64,000 nt of DNA from the NCBI RefSeq assembly GCF_042653765.1, contig NZ_JBHSEZ010000001.1, forward strand, positions 1 to 64,000. Direction: 5' to 3'. Numbering within the stretch: position 1 is the stretch's first letter; the number at the start of each line of letters is the position of its first letter. A program made the translations under genes and the position numbers. Under the pieces are notes generated by a model. That model was not told the origin of the DNA, searched no databases, and saw nothing but the letters and a program-made list of their open reading frames with translations. Source of the stretch: Castellaniella denitrificans. Its GTDB lineage: Bacteria; Pseudomonadota; Gammaproteobacteria; Burkholderiales; Burkholderiaceae_B. Below are positions 6,949 to 14,231 of the stretch, one piece after another.

Positions 6949-9387
6949 TTGAAAAAGCGAACCAACAACGACAATAACCGCGACGCTTCCAACCCGCCAG
7001 CGAGCAGTCTTCCCTCTGATTTCGACCCCGACGTTCCCTCCCGGGAGCAGGTGCTGGACACCCTGCGCAAGGCCGGCAAGCCCCTGTCCCCGGAAGCCCT
7101 GGCCGACGCCACCCACGCCACGATCCCCCTGTCCACCGGCTTCATCCGCCGCATCAAGGCCATGGAACGCGACGGCCAGTTGCGCTACAACCCGCAGGGA
7201 AGGTTGCAAATCTGCAACAACACCCATTTCATCACCGGCGTCGTCCAGGGACACCGGGACGGCTTCGGCTTCCTGGTTCCCGACGAGGGTGGCCAGGACT
7301 TGTTCCTGTCGCCCCACGAAATGGAAAAAGTCCTGCACGGCGACCGGGTGCGGGTGAAGGAATCCGGCGAATTCCGCGGCCGCCCCGAAGGCGTCATCGT
7401 CGAAGTCCTCGAACGGCGCACGCTGAAGCTGGTCGGCCGATTCCTGAAGGAGCACGGCGCCTTCATCGTCGCGCCCGAGGACCAGCGCATCAAGCACGAC
7501 ATCCTGATCGCGCCCCAGGACACGGCGGGTGCCGAGCCCGGCCAGGTGGTCACGGTGCAGATCCTGCGCCAGCCGGCCAGCCACATCCAGCCCCTGGGCC
7601 GCGTGATCGAAGTCCTGGGCGAGATCGACGATCCCGGCATGGAGATCGAGATCGCCGTGCGGAAATTCGACGTGCCGGTGGAATTCTCCGACGCCACGCG
7701 CCGGCAGTTGGCCTCAATCCCCGACCACGTGCGCGCGGACGACTGGGCCGGACGTGTCGACCTGCGCGACGTGCCCTTCATCACCATCGACGGCGAGGAC
7801 GCCCGCGACTTCGACGACGCGGTGTTCTGCATGCCCGCCGACCTGGGCACGGCCAAGCGCGCGCGGCCCGGCTGGCGGCTGCTGGTCGCCATCGCCGACG
7901 TCAGCCACTACGTGCGGCCCGATTCGGCGCTGGACGAGGACGCCCTGAACCGGGGCACCAGCGTGTATTTCCCGCGCCGCGTCATCCCCATGCTGCCGGA
8001 GGCCCTGTCCAACGGCATCTGCTCGCTGAACCCGGACGTGGACCGCCTGGTGATGGTGTGCGACATGATGATCCCGGCGGGCGGCGCCAAGGCGGGCACC
8101 GTCACCGCCTACCAGTTCTACGAAGCCGTCATCCATTCCCACGCCCGCACCACCTACACCGACATCTGGGCGGCCCTGCAGCAGCCCACCGGCCCGGCGG
8201 CGCAGAACCTGGGCGATCTGCTGCCCCACGTGCAGACGGCCTACGACCTGTTCCAAGCCTTCGAGCAGGCCCGGCGCAAGCGCGGCGCCATCGACTTCGA
8301 CACGATCGAGACCCGCATCGTCTGCAACCCCCTGGGCCGCATCGAACGCATCGAACCCTACGCACGCAACGACGCCCACCGCCTGATCGAGGAATGCATG
8401 CTGGCGGCCAATACCTGCGCGGCGGATTTCATCGTGCGCAACAAGGCCCAGGCGCTGTTCCGCGTGCACGACGGCCCGACGCCGGAAAAGCTGCAGACGC
8501 TGCGCGACTTCCTGCGCCACCTGGGCCTGACCCTGGACGGCGGCGACGATCCCTCGACCGCCGACTACGCCCGCCTGATCCTGGCCAGCCGGGCACGGCC
8601 GGACTTCGCCTCGATCCAGACGATGTGCCTGCGCTCGATGCAGCAGGCCATCTACAGCCCCGAGCAGACCGGCCACTTCGGCCTGGCCTACGAACACTAC
8701 GCGCACTTCACCTCGCCCATCCGGCGCTACCCGGACCTGCTGGTGCACCGCGTGATCCGGGGCATCCTGCACCAGCGCCGCTATCAGCCGCCCGTGCCGC
8801 AGGACCTGCCCGTCGACCCCGCCCTGCCCGCGAAGGTCCGCGAACGCGACGCCTGGGAAGCCCTGGGCGCGCTGCTGTCGGCCCGCGAGCGGCGTGCCGA
8901 CGACGCCTCGCGCGACGTCGAGGCCTGGCTGAAATGCTGGTTCGTGCGCGAGCACGTGGGCGAAGTCTTCAGCGGCCGGATCAGCGCCGTCACCAGCTTC
9001 GGCGTATTCGTCACGCTGGACACGCTCTACGTGGAAGGGCTGGTGCACATCTCCGAGCTGGGCGGCGACTACTTCCAGTACAACGAAGCCCTGAACGAGC
9101 TGCGCGGCGAACGCACCGGCCTGCGCTACCAGTTGGGCGACGCCCTCCAGGTCCAGGTCTCCCGCGTGGACCTGGAGGCCCGGCGCATCGACTTCCGCCC
9201 GGTCAAGGGCGAGGACTTCAAGTCGCTCCAGGCCGAGATCGAAGGCGAGCCCCGCTCCGCCTCCCGGCCGCACAAGAAGGCCGCCGGCGCCAAGCCCGCC
9301 GCCCTGCGCGGCACCACGGCCCACCAGCGCCGCGCCGAGGCCAAGCGCGCCGCGCGCCAGGAAACCCCGCGCAAGCGGCGGTCCTGA
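6949..9387 (+). CDS. rnr: Ribonuclease R
   Basis: 3'-to-5' exoribonuclease that degrades structured RNA and works in rRNA and tmRNA quality control. From this start it is 812 residues, normal for RNase R. Order: winged-helix N-terminus (LDTLRKAGKPLSPEALAD), cold-shock domains (GFLVPDEGGQDLFLSPHEM), an RNB catalytic domain with DARDFDDAVFC near residue 283 (Mg-binding aspartates), an S1 domain (FSGRISAVTSFGVFVTLD), and a Lys/Arg-rich tail. The reading frame is open far upstream through the tRNA-Leu region, so the start must be internal. No ATG occurs in frame before residue about 60, so TTG at 6949 (giving MKKRTNN) is chosen. That choice is less certain than the function. Confidence 0.93.
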   Translation: MKKRTNNDNNRDASNPPASSLPSDFDPDVPSREQVLDTLRKAGKPLSPEALADATHATIPLSTGFIRRIKAMERDGQLRYNPQGRLQICNNTHFITGVVQGHRDGFGFLVPDEGGQDLFLSPHEMEKVLHGDRVRVKESGEFRGRPEGVIVEVLERRTLKLVGRFLKEHGAFIVAPEDQRIKHDILIAPQDTAGAEPGQVVTVQILRQPASHIQPLGRVIEVLGEIDDPGMEIEIAVRKFDVPVEFSDATRRQLASIPDHVRADDWAGRVDLRDVPFITIDGEDARDFDDAVFCMPADLGTAKRARPGWRLLVAIADVSHYVRPDSALDEDALNRGTSVYFPRRVIPMLPEALSNGICSLNPDVDRLVMVCDMMIPAGGAKAGTVTAYQFYEAVIHSHARTTYTDIWAALQQPTGPAAQNLGDLLPHVQTAYDLFQAFEQARRKRGAIDFDTIETRIVCNPLGRIERIEPYARNDAHRLIEECMLAANTCAADFIVRNKAQALFRVHDGPTPEKLQTLRDFLRHLGLTLDGGDDPSTADYARLILASRARPDFASIQTMCLRSMQQAIYSPEQTGHFGLAYEHYAHFTSPIRRYPDLLVHRVIRGILHQRRYQPPVPQDLPVDPALPAKVRERDAWEALGALLSARERRADDASRDVEAWLKCWFVREHVGEVFSGRISAVTSFGVFVTLDTLYVEGLVHISELGGDYFQYNEALNELRGERTGLRYQLGDALQVQVSRVDLEARRIDFRPVKGEDFKSLQAEIEGEPRSASRPHKKAAGAKPAALRGTTAHQRRAEAKRAARQETPRKRRS

Positions 9388-9525
9388 CCCGGCCCGCGGC
9401 GGAGCCGCCGCCCGCTCCGGCCGCACGGAGCGGCGGCCCCCCCCCGCGCCCGCACTACAATTCCAGGCACGGCCCGCCGCGAAACACGGCAGGCCGCTTC
9501 GTCCACCCCTGATAGGCTTCGTCCG

Positions 9526-10278
9526 ATGTCATCCCAACAAATCCTGGCCGGCTTCCATGCCGTGCAGGCGCGCCTGCGCCACGCCCCGGACTCCATCCGC
9601 GACGTCTACCTGGACACCGCGCGCCAGGACGCCCGCATGCAACGCTGCATCGAACAGCTGGAAGCCGCGGGCGTGCGCTGGCACGCCGCCGACGCCCAGC
9701 GCCTGGAGGGCCTGGCCCACGGCGTGCGCCACCAGGGCATCGTCGCCCTGGCGCGCCCCCGGCCGCTGGCCGTATCGGTCGACGAGGTCCTGGACGCCCT
9801 GGAGGACCGCGGCGAACCGGCCCTGCTGCTGGTGCTCGACGGCGTCACCGACCCGCACAACCTGGGCGCCTGCCTGCGCACGGCCGACGCCGCCGGCGTG
9901 CACGCCGTCATCGCCCCGAAGGACCGGGCCGTCGGCCTGAACACGACGGTCCAGCGCGTGGCCTGCGGCGCGGCCGACACCGTGCCCTACCTGACGGTCA
10001 CCAACCTGGCGCGCACCCTGCGCGCCCTGCGCGAGCGCGACGTCTGGCTGGTGGGCACGGACGACGCCGCCACGCACAGCCTGCACCAGGTCGACGCGCG
10101 CCGGTCCATGGCCTGGGTGATGGGCGCCGAAGGCGAAGGCATGCGCCGCCTGACCCGCGAGACCTGCGACGAGCTCGTATCCATCCCCATGCGGGGCTCG
10201 GTCGAAAGCCTGAACGTCAGCGTCGCCAGCGCGGTCTGCCTGTACGAAACCGTGCGCCAGCGGCTGGCGCCGGCCTGA
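9526..10278 (+). CDS. rlmB: 23S rRNA (guanosine-2'-O-)-methyltransferase RlmB
   Basis: SpoU-family methyltransferase that modifies G2251 in the ribosomal P-loop. At 250 residues it has the small RNA-binding N-terminal domain (QILAGFHAVQARLR). The SPOUT domain motifs follow: LVLDGVTDPHNLGACLRTAD (motif 1), WVMGAEGEGMRRLTRETCDE (motif 2) and IPMRGSVESLNVSVASAVCL (motif 3), which form the knotted SAM site. It follows rnr, which is the usual neighbour in many proteobacteria, so the assignment to RlmB rather than another SpoU paralogue is well supported. Confidence 0.95.
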   Translation: MSSQQILAGFHAVQARLRHAPDSIRDVYLDTARQDARMQRCIEQLEAAGVRWHAADAQRLEGLAHGVRHQGIVALARPRPLAVSVDEVLDALEDRGEPALLLVLDGVTDPHNLGACLRTADAAGVHAVIAPKDRAVGLNTTVQRVACGAADTVPYLTVTNLARTLRALRERDVWLVGTDDAATHSLHQVDARRSMAWVMGAEGEGMRRLTRETCDELVSIPMRGSVESLNVSVASAVCLYETVRQRLAPA

Positions 10279-10396
10279 GCGGCCACCGCGCGGCCCCGGG
10301 TCGCCCCAAGGCAAAAAAGCGCATAATGTCCGGGCCGGCGCGCCCGCCCCCCCGGGCCGCGTCCCTTCCCTTTCAATCCGACCGCACCGCCTTCCC

Positions 10397-11638
10397 ATGT
10401 CCGATCAAGGCTTCACCACCCGGCTCGTCCATGCCGACCACCGCGCCCAGCTGGAGCACGGCGCCATCCACCAGCCCATCCATCCGTCCACCGAATACGC
10501 CTACACCGACGCGCGCGAGCTCGCCGCGGTGTTCCAGGGCAAGGCCGGCTACACCTACGCCCGCCAGGGCACGCCGACCACGGCCTCTCTGGAGGCCAAG
10601 GTCACGGACATGGAGCGCGGCCAGGCCACGGTGACCTTCGCCACCGGCATGGCGGCGCTGAACGCCACGTTCTTCGCCCTGCTGCGCCAGGGGGACCACC
10701 TGGTCGCCAGCAAATACGTCTTCGGCAACACCAACAGCCTGCTGATGACGCTGGAAAACTTCGGCGTGGAACTGAGCCTGGTCGACGCGACCGACGCGGC
10801 CCAGGTCGAAGCGGCGATCCGGCCGAACACCCGCATGGTCTTCGTCGAGACCATCGCCAACCCCGGCACCCAGATCGCCGACCTGAAGGCGATCGGCGAC
10901 CTGTGCCGCGCGCGCAGGCTGGTCTACGTGGTGGACAGCACCCTGTCCTCGCCCTACCTGGCCCCGGGCCGGGACTTCGGCGCGTCGCTGGTGATCAATT
11001 CCCTGTCCAAGCACATCGGCGGACATGGCAACGCCCTGGGCGGCGCCGTCACCCAGACCGGGCTGTACGACTGGACCGATTTCCCGCACATCTACGAGCA
11101 GTACCGCAAGGGCGACCCGCGCGGCTGGGGCCTGCTGCAGATCAAGAAAAAGGGACTGCGCGACATGGGCGGCACACTGTCCTCGGACGTGGCCCACCGC
11201 ATCGCGGCCGGCGCCGAGACCATGGCGCTGCGCATGGACCGCATCTGCGCCAACGCCCTGGCGCTGGCGCGCTTCCTGGAAACGCATCCGCACGTCAGCC
11301 GGGTCCGCTATCCCGGCCTGGCCAGCCACCCCCAGCACGAACGCGCCACGCAGTGGTTCGGCGGCCGCTACGGCGGCCTGCTGGGCGTGGAACTGCACGA
11401 CCACGTGGACGTCTTCGACTGCCTGAACCGCCTGCGCGTCGCGGCCCTGGCCACCCACCTGGGCGACAACCGCACGCTGGTGCTGCCCGCCGCCCACACC
11501 ATCTACTACGAGATGGGCCCGGAACGCCGCGCCGCGATGGGCATCCCGGACGGTTTCCTGCGCATCTCCGTGGGGATCGAGGACGAAGCCGATCTGATCG
11601 ACGATTTCGCGCGCGCCCTGGACGCCGACCAGGCCTGA
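10397..11638 (+). CDS. Cystathionine gamma-synthase family PLP-dependent enzyme
   Basis: Fold-type I PLP enzyme of the Cys/Met metabolism family, 413 residues. Visible family markers are YTYARQGTPTTASLEAKV (cofactor phosphate contact), GMAALNATFFALL, VVDSTLSSPYL, the Schiff-base lysine in INSLSKHIGGHGNALGGAV, and LRISVGIEDEADLIDDF at the C-terminus. Members make cystathionine, homocysteine or methionine precursors from activated homoserine, or carry out gamma/beta elimination; sequence alone does not separate these. It is a single gene with 118 bases to rlmB and no metabolic partner nearby. Confidence 0.87.
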   Translation: MSDQGFTTRLVHADHRAQLEHGAIHQPIHPSTEYAYTDARELAAVFQGKAGYTYARQGTPTTASLEAKVTDMERGQATVTFATGMAALNATFFALLRQGDHLVASKYVFGNTNSLLMTLENFGVELSLVDATDAAQVEAAIRPNTRMVFVETIANPGTQIADLKAIGDLCRARRLVYVVDSTLSSPYLAPGRDFGASLVINSLSKHIGGHGNALGGAVTQTGLYDWTDFPHIYEQYRKGDPRGWGLLQIKKKGLRDMGGTLSSDVAHRIAAGAETMALRMDRICANALALARFLETHPHVSRVRYPGLASHPQHERATQWFGGRYGGLLGVELHDHVDVFDCLNRLRVAALATHLGDNRTLVLPAAHTIYYEMGPERRAAMGIPDGFLRISVGIEDEADLIDDFARALDADQA

Positions 11639-11721
11639 TTCCAGGTTCGGGGTATACCCCTACCCGGTGTTGGGATTTTTAACAAACGTCAGGAAACACG
11701 CGGGTTTCCAGTGATTTGTTC

Positions 11722-11767
11722 TTGACACCCCAGGCTTTCGAAGGCTTAATACGCCTTAGCCTTCGAA
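11722..11767 (+). promoter_or_regulatory. hupB promoter with a 10-bp inverted repeat around the -10
   Basis: TTGACA (11722-11727) and CTTAAT (11745-11750) are 17 bases apart. Perfect 10-bp arms TTCGAAGGCT (11737-11746) and AGCCTTCGAA (11758-11767) straddle the -10 region with an 11-base spacer. The transcript leader to the hupB start would be about 135 nt. The rest of 11639-11893 holds only a 12-bp palindrome GGGGTATACCCC at 11649-11660. Confidence 0.55.
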
Positions 11768-11893
11768 CCGGCCAGGATCCCGCCGCCCCGCGGCCGAGGA
11801 AACCGGATCGGCTTGGCTGCGACAGACCATCATCCATCAAACGTCTGGCGGATCGTCCGCCAGGCCACAATAAACCTCAGGGGTATTTCATCA

Positions 11894-12172
11894 ATGAACA
11901 AGACCGAGCTGATCGAGCACATTTCCTCCAAGACCGATCTCTCCAAGGCTGACGTGGGCCGCGCCCTGGAAGCCTTCGTGGGCGCCGTGAAGACCACCCT
12001 GAAAAAGAAGGGCTCGGTCACCCTGGTCGGCTTCGGCACCTTCGCCGTGTCCGAACGCGCCGCCCGCACCGGCCGCAACCCGCGCACCGGCGAAGAGATC
12101 AAGATCAAGAAGGCCCGCGTGCCGAAATTCCGTCCGGGCAAGGCCCTGAAGGACGCCGTGAACGCCAAGTAA
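11894..12172 (+). CDS. hupB: DNA-binding protein HU
   Basis: Nucleoid-associated histone-like protein, 92 residues, starting MNKTELIEHISSKTDLSKAD. The family signature runs GFGTFAVSERAARTGRNPRTGE, covering the beta-arm that bends DNA, followed by the basic KKARVPKFRPGKALKDAV. Length and composition are canonical for HU-beta. The frame is open further upstream, but the ATG at 11894 is the only start giving the conserved N-terminus. A strong terminator follows. Confidence 0.97.
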   Translation: MNKTELIEHISSKTDLSKADVGRALEAFVGAVKTTLKKKGSVTLVGFGTFAVSERAARTGRNPRTGEEIKIKKARVPKFRPGKALKDAVNAK

Positions 12173-12190
12173 TCCGGCGCTTCATGCACA

Positions 12191-12225
12191 AAGGCCACCG
12201 CATCGTCGGTGGCCTTTTGTCTTTT
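12191..12225 (+). terminator. Rho-independent terminator after hupB
   Basis: AAGGCCACC / GGTGGCCTT (9-bp stem, 8-base loop GCATCGTC) is followed by TTGTCTTTT, 18 bases after the hupB stop. Confidence 0.92.
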
Positions 12226-12273
12226 CAAGCTAAAATGGCGCGCCTGCCCGCCATCCGGCGGGCCCGCAGGTCC

Positions 12274-12349
12274 GGGTGCTTAGCTCAGTTGGTAGAGCGG
12301 CGCCTTTACACGGCGTAGGTCGGGGGTTCGAGCCCCTCAGCACCCACCA
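12274..12349 (+). tRNA. tRNA-Val (TAC)
   Basis: A 76-nt tRNA. Acceptor GGGTGCT / AGCACCC. D-arm is GCTCAGTTGGTAGAGC. Anticodon stem-loop GCGCC-TTTACAC-GGCGT carries anticodon TAC. The T-arm reads GGGGGTTCGAGCCCCT and the CCA is encoded. Its 3' end is repeated at 21794-21810 at the far side of the peptide-secretion genes, marking it as a probable integration site. Confidence 0.97.
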
Positions 12350-12356
12350 CGGATCC
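12340..12356 (+). repeat. Candidate attL: tRNA-Val 3' end repeat
   Basis: GCACCCACCACGGATCC covers the last bases of tRNA-Val plus seven bases downstream. It matches 21794-21810 at 16 of 17 positions in the same orientation (the one difference is A/G at the discriminator base). This is the pattern left by site-specific integration at a tRNA 3' end. Confidence 0.6.
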
Positions 12357-12408
12357 GGCCACAGCCTTTCGGGCAGATTGTGCCGTGACCCGTCAAGCAT
12401 GCTTTGCC

Positions 12409-12437
12409 ACGTGGAAAGCCCATACTTGCTTTCACGT
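12409..12437. repeat. Inverted repeat upstream of the exported-peptide gene
   Basis: ACGTGGAAAGC (12409-12419) and GCTTTCACGT (12428-12437) are complementary except for one bulged G, with an 8-base spacer. It lies about 65 bases upstream of the promoter of the peptide gene. It may be a regulator site or an RNA hairpin trailing the tRNA. The remainder of 12350-12484 shows no gene. Confidence 0.4.
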
Positions 12438-12484
12438 CGGGCGACATTCATTGCAGAACCCCATCATGCACAGCGGATGCAAGC

Positions 12485-12530
12485 ATGGCTCGCAAGAGCC
12501 ATTGAGCCATCCCGCCTCCGTCCCTATACT
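12485..12530 (+). promoter_or_regulatory. Promoter with overlapping operator-like palindrome for the peptide gene
   Basis: TTGAGC (12502-12507) and TATACT (12525-12530) are spaced by 17 bases, a good sigma-70 promoter, giving a leader of about 75 nt. Directly abutting the -35 is the 18-bp palindrome ATGGCTCGCAAGAGCCAT (12485-12502; 7-bp arms, GCAA centre). That position would suit a repressor or a class II activator such as the LuxR-type protein of this island. Confidence 0.55.
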
Positions 12531-12612
12531 GGGCTCATCTTGTCCTGCCCTCCACAGCGGAGCGGCGGCTCTCCATTCTCTTTCTTCAACCCGACCATCA
12601 AGGAAGATACGC

Positions 12613-12834
12613 ATGAACAGCAAAGAACTGGCGACCAAGCAGCAAGAACCGATCGCCTCGGAACCTGCCCTGAAACAGCAGCCCGAACAGGCCGAAAGCC
12701 TGGGGCAGGCGGGCGTCGCGCTCACCGAGGAGCAACTCGCCGGCGTGGCGGGCGGCATTCTCAAACAGACACTCCGTCCCAATCCCGGTGTCGTCAAGCC
12801 TGTCCATGTGGGTGAAAAGCCCATCAAATTCTGA
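12613..12834 (+). CDS. Double-glycine leader peptide, putative exported bacteriocin or signal peptide precursor
   Basis: A 73-residue ORF with a clear ribosome site (AAGGAAG, about 8 bases before ATG) and its own promoter. The first 48 residues form a Gln/Glu-rich leader ending LTEEQLAGVAGG. This matches the double-glycine consensus (Leu -12, Leu -7, Val -4, Gly-Gly -2/-1) that C39 peptidase-ABC exporters cut. The predicted 25-residue core starts ILKQTLRPNPG and ends GEKPIKF. It has four prolines, five Lys/Arg, one His, one Glu, no Cys, no Ser and one Thr, so lanthionine or azoline chemistry is unlikely. It is convergent with the exporter operon, 35 bases from its end. Function as a proline-rich cationic antimicrobial or pheromone is inferred. 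Confidence 0.72.
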   Translation: MNSKELATKQQEPIASEPALKQQPEQAESLGQAGVALTEEQLAGVAGGILKQTLRPNPGVVKPVHVGEKPIKF

Positions 12835-12869
12835 CGGGCCGGCTGCTGGCCGACGCCTCCCCCGCCACG

Positions 12870-14231
12870 CTACCGGGTAGCGTCGCGCAACGCAGGCAAG
12901 GCCAGGCCCTGCGCAGTCAGGCGCCCCTGCGCCGCCAGCAGGCGCAGATGCGACAAAGCGGCCTCGGTACGGGCGCGAACCAGCGAAGTCTCGGACTGGA
13001 ACAGTTCCTGCTTGGCGTTCAGCACCTCGATCAGCGTCAGCTCGCCCAGGCCCGCGTGCGCCTCGCGCACGCCCTGATAGGCCAGCTTGTTGGCCTCGAT
13101 GGCGACGTTGAAGGCCTCGATCTCGGCCTGGGCGGCATGCAACAGACGCCACGCATCCGCGGCGTCGTAGCGCGCCTGCAAACGCGAATCTCGCCATTGG
13201 GACTGCAGCTGAATGGCGCGCTGCGCGCTGCTGCGCACTTGCGCCCTCTGCACCCCGGCCTCGTACAGTGGAATGCTCAAAGTCAATTGCACGGATGCAT
13301 CCCGCTGGCTGTGAAATTGGTCGGTGGGGTTCCGGGCCCAGGCGCCTGCGGCCTCAAGGGTCACACTGGGCTTGAGCTTGCCCTTGGCGATCTCGACATC
13401 GGCGCGCGCGGCCTGGGCACCGTCGTAGGCACTGCGCACCGCGGGAAACTGTTCAGAGGCATCCGCCAAGATGAGCTCGAGGCTGTCGGGCAAGGGGGGC
13501 AGATGCTCGGGAAAGAGCAGCTCGCCGGGCATTTGCCCGACATGCCGCAAATAGGCGCGGCTGGCGGCCTCGAGCTCGCCCCGGATGCGATCCAGCTGCG
13601 CGACGGCGACCGCGTGCCGCGCACGCGCCTGGGCCAACTCGGTGCGGGTGCCCAGCTGCTGGCTGAAGTATTCGCTGCGATATTCGACCTGCCTGGCCAG
13701 GCTGCGCTCATTGTCCTCGTTGAGCGCCAGCAACTGGCGATATTGCAGCACATCCAGGTAGGCGGTGGCGACATCCATCAGGACGGCCTGCTCGGTTCCC
13801 AGCAAATCGGCACGGCCCTGCCGGGCACGCGCCTGCGCGGCCTGGATCGTGGGCTGGGCCGTCCAGTTCAGCACTGGTTGGCTGGCCCGGATACGCACAT
13901 CGGACATCGCCCTGTCGGCCGAGGTCGACGGCCCATTGTCGATGGTGTACGCATCGATGCGGCGCCCCGTTCCCCCGGTCAGCGACAGGCTGGGGCGCCA
14001 GCCACCCCGCGCCCCGTCGACCTCGGCGTCCAGGGCGCGCAGATTGGCGCGTTGCGCGTCCAGCGCGGGGTGGCTGGCGTAGGCGCTGGCCATCGCCTCG
14101 AACAAGGTTTGGGATCCTGCGGGGCTGGCCAGCAAACAGCACGACAGGCCGGTCGAAAGCAACCAGGCCCGGCGGGCGCGGGCCACTGCAAACCTACCGG
14201 AAGGCCATGCCAGCATCATACGGATCCTCAT
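12870..14231 (-). CDS. TolC family outer-membrane efflux protein of the peptide exporter
   Basis: Outer-membrane channel component of a type I secretion system, 453 residues. An N-terminal export signal (WLLSTGLSCCLLASPAGS) is followed by the repeated OEP architecture. The markers are TLFEAMASAYASHPALDAQRA at the start (first half) and long amphipathic helices with ATAYLDVLQYRQLLALNEDN and, in the second half, YDAADAWRLLHAAQAEIEA. It is the last gene of the five-gene operon; its start overlaps the preceding ABC gene by four bases. With it the system can span both membranes without borrowing the housekeeping TolC. The stop lies in a small perfect hairpin (12867-12883). Confidence 0.9.
   Translation of the reverse strand: MRIRMMLAWPSGRFAVARARRAWLLSTGLSCCLLASPAGSQTLFEAMASAYASHPALDAQRANLRALDAEVDGARGGWRPSLSLTGGTGRRIDAYTIDNGPSTSADRAMSDVRIRASQPVLNWTAQPTIQAAQARARQGRADLLGTEQAVLMDVATAYLDVLQYRQLLALNEDNERSLARQVEYRSEYFSQQLGTRTELAQARARHAVAVAQLDRIRGELEAASRAYLRHVGQMPGELLFPEHLPPLPDSLELILADASEQFPAVRSAYDGAQAARADVEIAKGKLKPSVTLEAAGAWARNPTDQFHSQRDASVQLTLSIPLYEAGVQRAQVRSSAQRAIQLQSQWRDSRLQARYDAADAWRLLHAAQAEIEAFNVAIEANKLAYQGVREAHAGLGELTLIEVLNAKQELFQSETSLVRARTEAALSHLRLLAAQGRLTAQGLALPALRDATR

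Noticed and set aside
7714..9426. 570-codon open frame antisense to rnr
   Set aside because: Mirror frame of a high-GC gene; composition is Gly/Gln/His-rich with no domain, while the plus strand encodes a full RNase R.
11684..11697. AAACGTCAGGAAAC occurring here and at 41371-41384
   Set aside because: 14-base identity upstream of two unrelated genes, no symmetry and different distances to the start; treated as coincidence around a purine-rich ribosome-site-like string.
12276..12815. 179-codon frame starting inside tRNA-Val and running past the peptide gene
   Set aside because: Starts within a tRNA, has no ribosome site, and is out of frame with the well-supported 73-residue peptide ORF.
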